A DNA stretch of 64,000 nt from Brevibacillus choshinensis (GTDB lineage: Bacteria > Bacillota > Bacilli > Brevibacillales > Brevibacillaceae), in assembly GCF_001420695.1 (NCBI RefSeq), contig NZ_LJJB01000007.1, positions 1,634,184-1,698,183 on the forward strand. Reading direction: 5' to 3'. The notes under the pieces were generated by a model that did no database searches, had not been told where the DNA came from, and worked only from the letters and a program-made list of their open reading frames with translations. Below are positions 34,369-43,664 of this stretch, piece after piece (within the stretch, counting starts at the first letter, position 1; every line of letters begins with the position of its first letter). Both the position numbers and the translations under genes were made by a program.

Positions 34369-35387
34369 GCTATGTTCAGATCGAGCAGGCATCCAAAAAG
34401 TATACGGATACGACGGTACTTAATCAGGTTTCACTCGCTATCGAAAAAGGTGAATTCATCACATTGCTTGGTCCGAGCGGATGCGGGAAGAGTACTTTGC
34501 TTAGATGTATTGCAGGTTTGGAAACGTTAGACAACGGATCCATAAAAGTAAACGGAAAAGAAATCTCGCACTTCCCTCCACAGCGGCGAAGTGTTGGAAT
34601 GGTGTTTCAATCCTATGCGTTATTTCCCAATATGACGGTTTTCGATAATATTGCTTTCGGATTAAAAATGCACAAGCTGGAAAAACAGGTAATTGACAGA
34701 AAAGTAAATGACGTAATAAAGTTGATTCACTTATCAGGTAAAGAGTCATCCTATCCCCACCAACTATCTGGTGGACAGCAGCAGCGTGTGGCACTTGCGA
34801 GAGCGATTGTAACCGAACCGGATATTTTGTTGCTTGATGAACCGCTTAGTGCACTCGATGCGAAAATACGCAAGAACCTACAAGTGGAATTAAGAAACAT
34901 CCAGAAAAAATTAAAAATCACCATGATTTTCGTCACTCATGATCAGGAAGAAGCCATGACCATTTCAGATCGAATCTTTGTGATGGATCAAGGTGTCATT
35001 GTACAGAGCGGAAAACCGGAGGAAATCTACGATCGTCCCCAAAACGAATTCGTTGCCCGCTTTATCGGCAGCTATAATGTTTTGACACATGAAGACATCA
35101 ATCGAATAACCGGAGAAACTTTGATGCCAGGGGTATATGCCATCCGGCCAGAGGTAATCGAGCTATTCGACGAAAATATTCCCAGTGAACTAAAGACAAC
35201 AGGTTTTTGGATCAAAGGGGCAGTTATGAATAAGTCGGTCAGAGGAAATGTTCGCCGTTATGAGATTCAATCTGATACGGTTACGTTATATGTAGATGAG
35301 CTGAACGTTTCTCAAACCCCTCATTTATCCGAAGGTACGTTCATTCAAGCGTTGATTCCTGAAAAGGAGTGCCTATTACTAGGATAA
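34365..35387 (+). CDS. ABC transporter ATP-binding protein (PotA/PhnT-like)
   Basis: The 340-residue ATPase has Walker A GPSGCGKST, signature LSGGQQQRVALARA, Walker B ILLLDEPLSALD, switch His FVTHDQEEAM, and a C-terminal TOBE-type domain (~235-340). Its length and order match the polyamine/iron/2-aminoethylphosphonate ATPase group. It energises the importer formed with the two preceding permeases and the lipoprotein at 30688. Confidence 0.93.
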   Translation: MSYVQIEQASKKYTDTTVLNQVSLAIEKGEFITLLGPSGCGKSTLLRCIAGLETLDNGSIKVNGKEISHFPPQRRSVGMVFQSYALFPNMTVFDNIAFGLKMHKLEKQVIDRKVNDVIKLIHLSGKESSYPHQLSGGQQQRVALARAIVTEPDILLLDEPLSALDAKIRKNLQVELRNIQKKLKITMIFVTHDQEEAMTISDRIFVMDQGVIVQSGKPEEIYDRPQNEFVARFIGSYNVLTHEDINRITGETLMPGVYAIRPEVIELFDENIPSELKTTGFWIKGAVMNKSVRGNVRRYEIQSDTVTLYVDELNVSQTPHLSEGTFIQALIPEKECLLLG

Positions 35388-35401
35388 GAAAGGTGAATCT
35401 C

Positions 35402-36208
35402 ATGTCGATTCTAGCTATCGAGCGAAAAAAAACAATACTAGACCAATTGCAGGCAACCGGAAAAGTGAATGCCGCAGATTTAGCCAGTTTGTTTGATGTA
35501 TCAATGGAAACGATTCGGCGTGATCTAGATCTCTTGGAAAAGGAAGGTTTCCTTACCCGTGTACATGGAGGGGCTGTTAAAAGCAATTTTGAATTTGGCG
35601 AACCTCCTTTTGTGCAGAGGCAAAGTTTGCAATTGGAATCAAAACAGAAAGTCGCTAAAAAAGCTGCCCAATTGGTGAAAAATGGGGATACGATTGTTGT
35701 GGGTGGCGGCACTACCATATTGGAAATGGCTCGTGCGCTCCGTGGTCTAAACAAACTGACTGTATTAACAAGTTCCCTGCCCACTGCCAATGCCCTGATT
35801 GAATCGTATCATCAAGGATTATTCCATGGGAAAGTGATTCTGCTTGGTGGTGAGATAAACATGGAGCAACATTCTACCGTAGGAACAATCTGCGAGAAAA
35901 TGTTGGGTCTTTTTCACGTGAATAAAGCCTTTCTCTCTCCAGGCGGGATTTCGTTAACGGGTCTTACCGAATATGAGTTGGAAGAGTCTGCTATTTCTAA
36001 AAAAATGATTGAAGTTGCAAAAGAAGTGATCGTCATCGTAGATCAATCGAAAATCGGAATTGAAGCGCTTTGCAAAATTTCCCCATTACAAGGGATTGAT
36101 GTCATTGTCTGTGATCAAGATGTTCCTTTATCTTGGAAACCACATGTGGAGAAAATCGAGTGGATTTTAGCTGAAGACGAGTCGAGAGAAAAAAATTCCA
36201 CAGAGTAG
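35402..36208 (+). CDS. DeoR family transcriptional regulator
   Basis: The 268-residue protein has the DeoR N-terminal winged helix (ERKKTILDQLQATGKVNAADLASLF, then VSMETIRRDLDLLEKEGFLTRVHGGAV). Its C-terminal isomerase-like ligand domain includes DTIVVGGGTTILEMARAL and FLSPGGISLTGLTEYELEE. DeoR proteins usually sense phosphorylated sugars or similar phosphorylated intermediates, which fits the phosphodiesterase/phosphatase genes here. It probably controls its own operon, possibly at the dyad near 30563. Confidence 0.92.
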   Translation: MSILAIERKKTILDQLQATGKVNAADLASLFDVSMETIRRDLDLLEKEGFLTRVHGGAVKSNFEFGEPPFVQRQSLQLESKQKVAKKAAQLVKNGDTIVVGGGTTILEMARALRGLNKLTVLTSSLPTANALIESYHQGLFHGKVILLGGEINMEQHSTVGTICEKMLGLFHVNKAFLSPGGISLTGLTEYELEESAISKKMIEVAKEVIVIVDQSKIGIEALCKISPLQGIDVIVCDQDVPLSWKPHVEKIEWILAEDESREKNSTE

Positions 36209-36235
36209 AATTTATGGAGAGAGCAGGTGTCCTGA

Positions 36236-37027
36236 TTGAATCAGAATCAGATAAAAGGGATCCTTTTTGACAAGGATGGCACACTCATTGATTTTCATGT
36301 TTTTTTTGTACAAGTAGCAAATGATCTGGTAGATAATCTTGTTGAAGATTTTCATTTGCCGAACGATCATTTGTTAAAAGAAGAGTTACTGGAAGCGATC
36401 GGTTTGCGGGGGAACCAGGTGGACCCACAAGGGATCCTGTCCAGCGGGACATCCAGAGATATTTCCGTGGCTTTTTTTGAATGGCTTCAGAAAAAGATAG
36501 AGGTGTCATTTAGTCTTGAGCAACTGAATACATGGATTCACCAAAAACTGTTTGTCCTAACCAAGACAAATGGGGCACATATCAAACCGACAACCGACTT
36601 GTCCGCACTATTTGCAGAGCTACGCCGTCTCAGAATCAAGGTAGGAGTGGCAACAGCAGATGATTTGGAATCCACTTTGTTTTGTTTGGAGAAATTAGGG
36701 ATTCGTGAGTTTGTAGACTTTATCGGAACATCGGATTACTATGCGAAAAAACCAGATCCACATATGCTTCATGCTTTTTGTGAAACATGTAACTTACATT
36801 CGTCAGAGGTGGCAGTTGCAGGAGATACGGTTGTGGATATGCTTTTGGCGAAGAACGGGAAAGCAGGTCTGGCAATTGGTGTATTATCAGGTGTGAGTAC
36901 GTCAGAAAAATTGGAATCATTCGCAGACATCTTGCTTCCATCCGTCGGAGATATTATAGGTAAGGGAGGAGCATTGGTTTGGGAAAGCACCGAAACTAGC
37001 GGTAAGAATGAGGGGGCGTGTCCATGA
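36236..37027 (+). CDS. HAD-superfamily phosphatase (Gph-like)
   Basis: The 263-residue protein has the HAD motifs: [14 protein letters not shown] (nucleophile Asp and the acid Asp two further on); [13 protein letters not shown], a Lys in [27 protein letters not shown]1 helical cap lies at ~25-105. It would dephosphorylate a small phosphate ester. It is not phosphonoacetaldehyde hydrolase, since motif I lacks that family's DWAGT pattern. The TTG start follows GCAGGTG. Its stop overlaps the start of the D-serine ammonia-lyase gene by four bases, so the two products are probably made together. Confidence 0.88.
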   Translation: MNQNQIKGILFDKDGTLIDFHVFFVQVANDLVDNLVEDFHLPNDHLLKEELLEAIGLRGNQVDPQGILSSGTSRDISVAFFEWLQKKIEVSFSLEQLNTWIHQKLFVLTKTNGAHIKPTTDLSALFAELRRLRIKVGVATADDLESTLFCLEKLGIREFVDFIGTSDYYAKKPDPHMLHAFCETCNLHSSEVAVAGDTVVDMLLAKNGKAGLAIGVLSGVSTSEKLESFADILLPSVGDIIGKGGALVWESTETSGKNEGACP

Positions 37028-38391
37028 ATAAAGAACAATACGTAGCAGGAAAATCGATAGACCAGTGGATTGAGGATTTCCCTGTGATAGACGATATGGT
37101 TTCTACAAAGGAAGTTGTTTGGATCAATCCTAACTACGACGTTAGCAAGAGCGTTTCAAATTCCTTGGGTAAGCATGACGTATTCGACGCGGAAAAAAGG
37201 CTGAACAGATTTGCTCCATATCTCGCAAAAGTGTTCCCGGAAACAAAAGCGATGAACGGAATGATTGAATCTCCAATTGTACCAATCCGTACGATGCAAG
37301 GCTATCTGGAGAAAAGATACAACCGTGAGATTCCAGGGGAATTATGGATGAAATGCGATAGCCATCTTCCCATTGCCGGATCAATCAAAGCCAGAGGCGG
37401 GATATATGAAGTGCTTCAGCATGCTGAAGACCTTGCCTTGAGGCATGGCAAACTGACGATACATGATAATTACGAGTTGTTCGACTCGGAATCGTTCAGA
37501 GATTTTTTCTCCCAATACTCCATAGCAGTAGGATCTACCGGTAACCTTGGGTTAAGTATCGGCATTATGAGTGCAAAAATCGGATTTAATGTTACGGTGC
37601 ATATGTCCGCGGATGCCAAGCAATGGAAAAAGGACTTGCTACGAAGTAGAGGCGTCAACGTGATCGAGTATGCCTCTGATTACAGCAAGGCCGTTGAAGA
37701 AGGAAGAAAACAGGCGGAAAATGATCCGAACTGTTACTTTATAGATGACGAGAATTCAAAGCATCTCTTTTTAGGATATGCGGTTGCTGCCAAAAGACTG
37801 CAGAAGCAACTGGATGAGAATAAGATCATAGTAGATCAAGAGCATCCTTTGTTTGTCTATCTCCCTTGCGGTGTCGGAGGAGGACCTGGAGGCGTTGCTT
37901 TTGGGTTAAAATTGCTTTTCCAGGATCATGTCCACTGTTTCTTTGCTGAACCAACCCATTCCCCTTGCATGCTGCTTGGTTTGTTAACCGGACTGCATGA
38001 CCAGGTGTGCGTACAGGACTTCGGAATCGATAATAAGACAGAAGCAGACGGGCTTGCCGTAGGCAGACCATCCCGATTCGTAGGAAAGACTGTTGAGTCG
38101 TTATTAAGTGGTGTTTATACGATTGAAGATGATGAACTGTATGTATTGTTGCAGGCACTAAGTGATACGGAAAAAATTAACCTAGAACCTTCAGCGCTGG
38201 CCGGGATGCTGGGACCTGTTAAATTGACAGGGAGCGAACAGGGAAAACAATTTTTTGAAACCTATGGACTGGAGCCGAAACTGAAACAAGGCACACATAT
38301 CGTGTGGGCGACAGGAGGAAATATGGTTCCTGCTGAGATTATGGATGAATACTATCAACGAGGATTATCAGTAACTCAGAAGAACATATAA
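37024..38391 (+). CDS. dsdA: D-serine ammonia-lyase
   Basis: The 455-residue PLP enzyme converts D-serine to pyruvate and ammonia. It has [20 protein letters not shown] with the PLP-binding Lys, the PLP-phosphate loop [47 protein letters not shown] and [18 protein letters not shown], all hallmarks of DsdA rather than L-serine or threonine dehydratases. Length equals the family norm. A GTG two codons earlier is an alternative start. It is unusually placed as the last gene of an ABC importer/phosphodiesterase operon rather than beside a D-serine permease. Confidence 0.95.
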   Translation: MNKEQYVAGKSIDQWIEDFPVIDDMVSTKEVVWINPNYDVSKSVSNSLGKHDVFDAEKRLNRFAPYLAKVFPETKAMNGMIESPIVPIRTMQGYLEKRYNREIPGELWMKCDSHLPIAGSIKARGGIYEVLQHAEDLALRHGKLTIHDNYELFDSESFRDFFSQYSIAVGSTGNLGLSIGIMSAKIGFNVTVHMSADAKQWKKDLLRSRGVNVIEYASDYSKAVEEGRKQAENDPNCYFIDDENSKHLFLGYAVAAKRLQKQLDENKIIVDQEHPLFVYLPCGVGGGPGGVAFGLKLLFQDHVHCFFAEPTHSPCMLLGLLTGLHDQVCVQDFGIDNKTEADGLAVGRPSRFVGKTVESLLSGVYTIEDDELYVLLQALSDTEKINLEPSALAGMLGPVKLTGSEQGKQFFETYGLEPKLKQGTHIVWATGGNMVPAEIMDEYYQRGLSVTQKNI

Positions 38392-38429
38392 TCACATGAA
38401 GTGTCACTGTTATGAAACCGGTCAATAAC

Positions 38430-38477
38430 AGCCAGTTTGTCTCGATATTAAACCGGGGCAATACTGGCTTTCGTTTT
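38430..38477 (+). terminator. terminator after dsdA
   Basis: AGCCAGT-TTG pairs with CAA-T-ACTGGCT across a 20-base loop region and is followed by TTTCGTTTT. Confidence 0.6.
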
Positions 38478-38509
38478 AGGACAGTAAACTCGAATGTTCG
38501 ATCCTGCTT

Positions 38510-38704
38510 TTGATGACAATCCGAAATGGGACGGAGCTATTGCCCAGACTTGGGGAACCTTTTTATACCACCAAAGAGAAGGGAACAGGACTAGGTTTAC
38601 TTGTTAGTAACAAAATTATTAAAGATCATCACGGCAGTATCAACATCACCAGCGAAATCAACAAAGGTACCATTGTCGATATCACCTTACCTATTTTTAT
38701 TTGA
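38510..38704 (+). pseudogene. histidine kinase C-terminal remnant
   Basis: The open frame keeps only the end of a HATPase domain: [20 protein letters not shown] is the F-box and G2-box, then [17 protein letters not shown] and a terminal strand. The sensor, dimerisation and N-box parts are missing. The first ten residues before the homology look shifted from the family's DNG-containing segment. No ribosome site is evident. It is a relic. The 8-bp inverted repeat TGGCCCGA / TCGGGCCA at 38727-38752 is probably its old terminator. Confidence 0.65.
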
Positions 38705-38776
38705 ATCCTTACTGGTTTCATTTTCGTTGGCCCGATAAAGTTATTTCGGGCCATTTTGATTGCCAGGTTTTTGTAT

Positions 38777-40819
38777 CTATTCCAAGATCCTCACGCCTGC
38801 CTCGGTCAACCTCGTTCCGAACCGGCCCCGATTTTTTACAATATACCCTCGTGATTCTAGCACATCTAATCGACTGCGAACCTGCTGCTCGGTCAGCGGT
38901 CTTGACCAGACCGCGCTTCTTTCCGCTATTTTTCGCCTGTTAGGTATTTCACCTCCAGCCGTAATGGCTTGAATACTGCGCAAGATGAGTAACAGTTCGT
39001 CTTCTTCATCAGGTATCACCAGAGTTTTCGGTTTCAAGTCAGTAATCTGTTCTCGCATCCTCGGTGATGAGGCCTTCTTTTGAAAGCCGCTTTCCAAGGG
39101 AATGTTCTCGATCTGGATCGTATTCTCCTCACAAACAGCCATCATGTAATCAATCGTGTTCTTTAGCTCCCGGACATTCCCGAACCATGGAAGGGAAGTG
39201 AGCTTTTCGATAACCTCTGGTAAGACAGTTATTTCCGGGTGTTGGCTTTGCTGGATAAAATGCTGAACCAGGAGTGGGATGTCATCCGTTCGAGTTCGAA
39301 GGGAAGGAAGGTCGATAAAGAGGACCCGAAGTCGATGATACAAATCTTCGCGAAACGTTCCTTGTTCAATCATCTGCAACAAATTTTTGTTGGTGGCGGC
39401 GATGATCCGGACGTCGATGGGGATAATTTTGCTTCCACCGATACGCATGATCTCTTTTTCCTGCAGTACGCGTAAGAGTCTTGCTTGCAGCTTAAGGCTG
39501 CTGTCTCCGATCTCATCCAAAAAGATTGTGCCGCCGTTCGCCTGCTCGAACAAGCCAACTTTCCCACCCTTTTTAGCCCCCGTGAAGGCGCCTTCATCAT
39601 AGCCAAACAGCTCGCTCTCCATCAGATCCTCGGAAATGGCACTGAAATTGACAGCGAGAAATGGTCTCTTGTCCCGCAGCGATGCGTTATGAATAGCGCT
39701 CGCAAAAAGCTCTTTGCCTGTTCCGCTTTCACCTTGGATCAATAGAGTAAGTTCCGTTTCGGCAAGCTTTTTTGCGATTGTTTTTGTTTGCATGAGCGTT
39801 GCGCTTTTCCCGATCATATCGTCAAACGTGTATTTTGCCACAAAGCCTTTCTTTTTTAATTCGGAGCGCAGTGATATCTCAAGCTCGATTGTCTTTCTAG
39901 CGTTTTTAAAGGTAGCCACGAGCGACTGATCGTTGTTCAGAGGGAAGCGGTGAACGACGACCTCGACTTGCCCAAACGTAAACCAGCGATCCTCCTCGTG
40001 CGACTGGTCCATTAAAAAGTCGATGAGAGCAGGCTGATCGATTGCGTCGCCAATATGCTGACCGATGACACGCTTGGTCGAGACGCCAAGCAAATTGCCG
40101 AGCTCCTCATTGAACACAGTGATCTTGCCATCATGGGTAATGGTCAGGATACCGTCGTTGACGCCATCGAGCACTTCATTTAGGTGTTTGTTCAGGTTAG
40201 TGGCAATCTGATTGGCATCTGCCAGCCGTTTGCTTAACTGAATGATTTTACGTAGATAGCGCTGGGAGATGACATCTCCTGGTTCGTTGAGGTGGAAATG
40301 GTCCAGTATTTGATGGATCGTCGAAATGTCCATCAGACGAGGGCCGATGCTGACTATATCCTGAACATGCTCGGGGATGAGCTCGAAAGCACCTGGTGTC
40401 ACGGCAATTTCAATTTTTCGTGCATTTTGAATTCCAGGATAAAACGGGACGTAATTGATGTGGTCGATCCCCAGTTTTTTCAACGACTCAATCGATTCCA
40501 AACATGTTTCGAAGGAGTCATTGATATAGAGGACGTTGGTTCCCGCAGGCAAATAGAGAAGCTTGTCAATGTTCTCGTAGTTGATGATTCGTTTTGCGAT
40601 GATGACTTTACAGGTTGTATCGAGGCATGCTTTTATTTTTGGCTCTTCTAACACAAGCTGGTGAGAGAGCACAACCAATCGATCATGAAGCGATTCCGGG
40701 ATGCCTTCTTCTATGGAGTAACTGCTGAATTGTACATACCCGTCCATTATCTCCTGTAGCTGATTGACAAGCGCGGTGCGGGTGTCCATGCTACCGGCAA
40801 GTAAAACAAATTCATTCAT
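38777..40819 (-). CDS. sigma-54-dependent enhancer-binding activator with winged-helix-like C-terminus
   Basis: The 680-residue activator has an N-terminal PrpR-like sensor (~1-190) and a PAS domain (~205-300, DGVNDGILTITHDGKITVFNEE). The AAA+ domain (~330-570) has Walker A GESGTGKE, the sigma-54 contact GAFTGA in GYDEGAFTGAKKGG, and Walker B GGTIFLDEIGD. The C-terminal ~70 residues (RRKIAERSAVWSRPLTEQQVRSRL to GTRLTEAGVRILE) look like a winged helix, not the usual Fis-type HTH. It is divergent from the dipeptide importer operon, which has a sigma-54 promoter at 41003. GAAAACAGC precedes the ATG weakly, so the start is likely but not certain. Confidence 0.9.
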   Translation of the reverse strand: MNEFVLLAGSMDTRTALVNQLQEIMDGYVQFSSYSIEEGIPESLHDRLVVLSHQLVLEEPKIKACLDTTCKVIIAKRIINYENIDKLLYLPAGTNVLYINDSFETCLESIESLKKLGIDHINYVPFYPGIQNARKIEIAVTPGAFELIPEHVQDIVSIGPRLMDISTIHQILDHFHLNEPGDVISQRYLRKIIQLSKRLADANQIATNLNKHLNEVLDGVNDGILTITHDGKITVFNEELGNLLGVSTKRVIGQHIGDAIDQPALIDFLMDQSHEEDRWFTFGQVEVVVHRFPLNNDQSLVATFKNARKTIELEISLRSELKKKGFVAKYTFDDMIGKSATLMQTKTIAKKLAETELTLLIQGESGTGKELFASAIHNASLRDKRPFLAVNFSAISEDLMESELFGYDEGAFTGAKKGGKVGLFEQANGGTIFLDEIGDSSLKLQARLLRVLQEKEIMRIGGSKIIPIDVRIIAATNKNLLQMIEQGTFREDLYHRLRVLFIDLPSLRTRTDDIPLLVQHFIQQSQHPEITVLPEVIEKLTSLPWFGNVRELKNTIDYMMAVCEENTIQIENIPLESGFQKKASSPRMREQITDLKPKTLVIPDEEDELLLILRSIQAITAGGEIPNRRKIAERSAVWSRPLTEQQVRSRLDVLESRGYIVKNRGRFGTRLTEAGVRILE

Positions 40820-40859
40820 GCTGTTTTCGACCTCGCTTTTGGTTAATTGGGTATGTTTG

Positions 40860-40883
40860 GGTTATATGTAGCCAAAAATAACC
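40860..40883. promoter_or_regulatory. candidate upstream activating site
   Basis: GGTTAT-N12-ATAACC is an inverted repeat, with outer bases partly matching too, about 120 bases upstream of the sigma-54 promoter at 41003. That is the expected distance for enhancer-binding protein sites. Confidence 0.45.
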
Positions 40884-41002
40884 GAATATTCTATATCATA
40901 AAACAAACTGCTTTGAATTGCACGAATCATACGTAAAGCGAAAACCAAGTGATATCAATGATTCACGGAAAGGGAGCAGCAGAAGCAGCTGCCTCTTTTT
41001 AA

Positions 41003-41020
41003 TTGGCATAAATCATGCTA
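41003..41020 (+). promoter_or_regulatory. sigma-54 promoter of the dipeptide importer operon
   Basis: TTGGCATAAATCATGCTA has the -24 GG and -12 GC exactly ten bases apart and matches most of the TGGCAC-N5-TTGCW consensus. It lies 50 bases before the binding-protein gene, between it and the divergent sigma-54 activator. Confidence 0.82.
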
Positions 41021-41070
41021 AATACTAAAAATGATTCACTTATTTGAAAAATTAAAGGGGAGAGATTCGA

Positions 41071-42684
41071 GTGAAATCGAGACAAAAGTGGTTTTTGTTC
41101 TGTGTCAGCTTTCTATTCGCTACCGCGATGCTAACCGGCTGTGCAGGCAATTCAGATCCAACATCGTCAGCGAATGTACCGGCAGCAGAGAATGGAAAGC
41201 AGGAAGACACAACAAAGCTTACACCAAACGCGGAAGTAACGGTGGCGCTCGAAGCAGAGGCGACCTCGCTTGATCCTTGGAATTCAACGGATAGTAACTC
41301 GCTAAATATTTTGTCCACGATGTTCGAAGGATTGCTATCGCTGGATGAAAATGGGGAGATTGTACCTGTTCTTGCAACCGATTACAAGATGTCAGCAGAT
41401 GCAACCTCTTTGACTTTTCATTTGCGCAGTGGCGTGCTGTTTCATGACGGTACACCATTTGATGCTCAGGTGGTGAAAATGAACCTGGATTACGTCCGAA
41501 ACAAAGCCAATGGCATGGCACGGGCTAGCTTCTTTGGTTTTATCAATGAGGTAACCGTTGTGGACCCGTATACCGTGACCATCACAGCGAACGAACCCAA
41601 TTCTGCGATGGTGGCTTACATGGCACATCCTTCTGCCACCTTTAAATCACAGAAAGAATTGCAAAAGAAGATCGATGATTCGAAATACAATTTAGACCGT
41701 CATCCAGTGGGAACGGGACCTTATCAATTTCAAGAATGGAAAAATGGACAGTATGTGAAGGTCGTTGCATTTACCGATTATTGGGCGAAGGAAAAACAAG
41801 CGAAGCTGGCGGCGATTCTGTTCAAGCCAGTAATAGAGGCGAGTACACGGGTCAACATGCTCAAAGCGGGCGAGGTTGACGTTGTGACAAGTTTGCCGAC
41901 ACTTGATGCACGGAGCATGGGAACCGATTCGAGCTTGGATGTTTATACGGGCCCCTCGCTCAACGTACTCTATATCGGAATGAATACAAAGCTCGATAAG
42001 TACAAAGACAAGCGGGTCCGCCAGGCTTTAAACTACGCCGTGAACAAGGAGCAGATGATCAGCAAGGTTGCAGACGGATTCGGCACAGTAGCTGATTCAC
42101 CGCTTTCACCATTGGTCAAAGACTACGCTAAACAGCAAAACTATGTATATGACCTAGACAAGGCTAAAGAGCTACTGGCGCAAGCCGGCTATCCGAATGG
42201 CTTTACAGCTACGCTGTGGACACGCAACTCAACCGAGTTCGTTGCTATTGCGGAAAATATCAAAATGCAGCTGCAAAACATAGGGGTCAAGGTCGATGTG
42301 CAAGCATATGAGAGTGGCACGCTGTTTGAAAAGCTGGACGCTGGACAGGGAACCGATCTGTACATCGGTCGATGGGGTACGGGTACCGCGGAAGCCGATT
42401 GGGGTTTGCGACCAAACTTCGCCTCTGACAGAGTTCCTCCAAATTACAATAACTCTGGTTTCTATATGAACGAACATGTGGATCAACTGCTAGACGATGC
42501 GCTAAAAGCGACCGACAACAATGTGGCGCAGCAAAAATACGCCGAAGCACAAAAGACCATCATGGATGAGGCTCCGTGGATTTTCCTGTACGTCCCTGAT
42601 GTGGTGATCGCAAAACGAAAAAATGTATCGGATGTTTCCGTTACGCTCGATACAGTTCGTCTCAATGCTGCTTATAAACAATAG
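41071..42684 (+). CDS. dipeptide/oligopeptide ABC transporter substrate-binding lipoprotein
   Basis: The 537-residue lipoprotein has signal peptide and lipobox MLTGC (Cys ~24), and the family 5 solute-binding fold. Motifs include VTVALEAEATSLDPWNSTDSN, LSTMFEGLLSLDENGEIVPVLATDYKMS, TFHLRSGVLFHDGTPF, HPVGTGPYQFQEWKNG and KDKRVRQALNYAVNKEQM. It binds peptides (or glutathione/nickel-type ligands in some relatives). The GTG start follows AAGGGGAGAG. It is the first gene of a sigma-54-driven operon ending in an M20 dipeptidase, which argues for dipeptides as substrate. Confidence 0.93.
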   Translation: MKSRQKWFLFCVSFLFATAMLTGCAGNSDPTSSANVPAAENGKQEDTTKLTPNAEVTVALEAEATSLDPWNSTDSNSLNILSTMFEGLLSLDENGEIVPVLATDYKMSADATSLTFHLRSGVLFHDGTPFDAQVVKMNLDYVRNKANGMARASFFGFINEVTVVDPYTVTITANEPNSAMVAYMAHPSATFKSQKELQKKIDDSKYNLDRHPVGTGPYQFQEWKNGQYVKVVAFTDYWAKEKQAKLAAILFKPVIEASTRVNMLKAGEVDVVTSLPTLDARSMGTDSSLDVYTGPSLNVLYIGMNTKLDKYKDKRVRQALNYAVNKEQMISKVADGFGTVADSPLSPLVKDYAKQQNYVYDLDKAKELLAQAGYPNGFTATLWTRNSTEFVAIAENIKMQLQNIGVKVDVQAYESGTLFEKLDAGQGTDLYIGRWGTGTAEADWGLRPNFASDRVPPNYNNSGFYMNEHVDQLLDDALKATDNNVAQQKYAEAQKTIMDEAPWIFLYVPDVVIAKRKNVSDVSVTLDTVRLNAAYKQ

Positions 42685-42726
42685 GACCTCTGAGTCGGTT
42701 TACTTCCTGAAGAGAAGGTGTAGTGT

Positions 42727-43647
42727 ATGGTAAGATATATTCTGGGTCGCGTGTTAGGCATCATACCGATCTTAGTGATCATCTCGATCCTTTCATTTTT
42801 GTTCGTGCATCTTACTCCGGGTGACCCGATCCGAATCATGTACGGTGCGGAAATGGATATGGCCACCTATGAGAGTGTAAAAGAAAAGCTTGGCTTTAAT
42901 GATCCGCTCTATGTCCAGTACGGGCGGTATCTCAGTCAAATACTTTCTGGAGACTTCGGTATGTCCTATAAAACCAAGACAAATGTAGCAGACGAAATCG
43001 GCAGACGGTTCCTTTACACGCTGGGATTAACGTTTGCCAGTATGTTCTGGGCGCTGGTGATTGGCTTGGTCGTCGGAATTTATTCTGCGGCTAAGCGCAA
43101 GTCTTTCTGGGATCGCATAGGGATTATCTCGACCACGACGATCATCAGCATTCCTGAATTTTGGTTTGGGCTAATGCTTATGCAAATTTTTGCGGTTCAG
43201 TTGGGCTGGCTTCCGACGAGTGGGAGTGGTACTTTTGCCCATCTTCTGCTTCCTTCGATTACTCTGGGATTCGGTGTGGCTGCGATTATTGCTCGCTTTA
43301 CCCGTTCCAGCGTTCTTGAAGTATTACAAGAGGATTTCGTACGTACAGCTCGGGCGAAAGGGCAGCGGGAGTCAGTCATTATTTGGACTCATGTGTTGCG
43401 AAACGCGTTGATTCCCGTTATTACCATGACAGGTCTGCAGTTTGGTTTTTTGCTCGGCGGGGCAGTAGTCGTTGAGCAGGTTTTTGCCTGGCCGGGGCTG
43501 GGCTCGTACTTGATCGATTCCGTGTTAGCTCGTGATTATCCGGCGATGCAGGCACTCATTTTACTGTTCTCCATCCAGTTTCTGATCGTCAATCTATTCG
43601 TTGATATCAGCTATAGCCTCGTGAATCCGCAAATTCGTTATGAATAA
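42727..43647 (+). CDS. dipeptide ABC transporter permease (DppB-like)
   Basis: The 306-residue permease has six spans. It opens VRYILGRVLGIIPILVIISILSFLFVHLTPGDP, the standard DppB/OppB start, and has the EAA loop DFVRTARAKGQRESVIIWTHVLRNALIP. Length is normal for the family. It pairs with the unusual DppC-like protein encoded next. Confidence 0.95.
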   Translation: MVRYILGRVLGIIPILVIISILSFLFVHLTPGDPIRIMYGAEMDMATYESVKEKLGFNDPLYVQYGRYLSQILSGDFGMSYKTKTNVADEIGRRFLYTLGLTFASMFWALVIGLVVGIYSAAKRKSFWDRIGIISTTTIISIPEFWFGLMLMQIFAVQLGWLPTSGSGTFAHLLLPSITLGFGVAAIIARFTRSSVLEVLQEDFVRTARAKGQRESVIIWTHVLRNALIPVITMTGLQFGFLLGGAVVVEQVFAWPGLGSYLIDSVLARDYPAMQALILLFSIQFLIVNLFVDISYSLVNPQIRYE

Positions 43648-43664
43648 CCAAGAGGAGCAGACTT

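Noticed and set aside
36236-37027. Phosphonoacetaldehyde hydrolase, because the operon has a PhnSTUV-like importer.
   Set aside because: HAD motif I is DKDGT and the PhnX-specific DWAGT is missing; a general phosphatase fits better.
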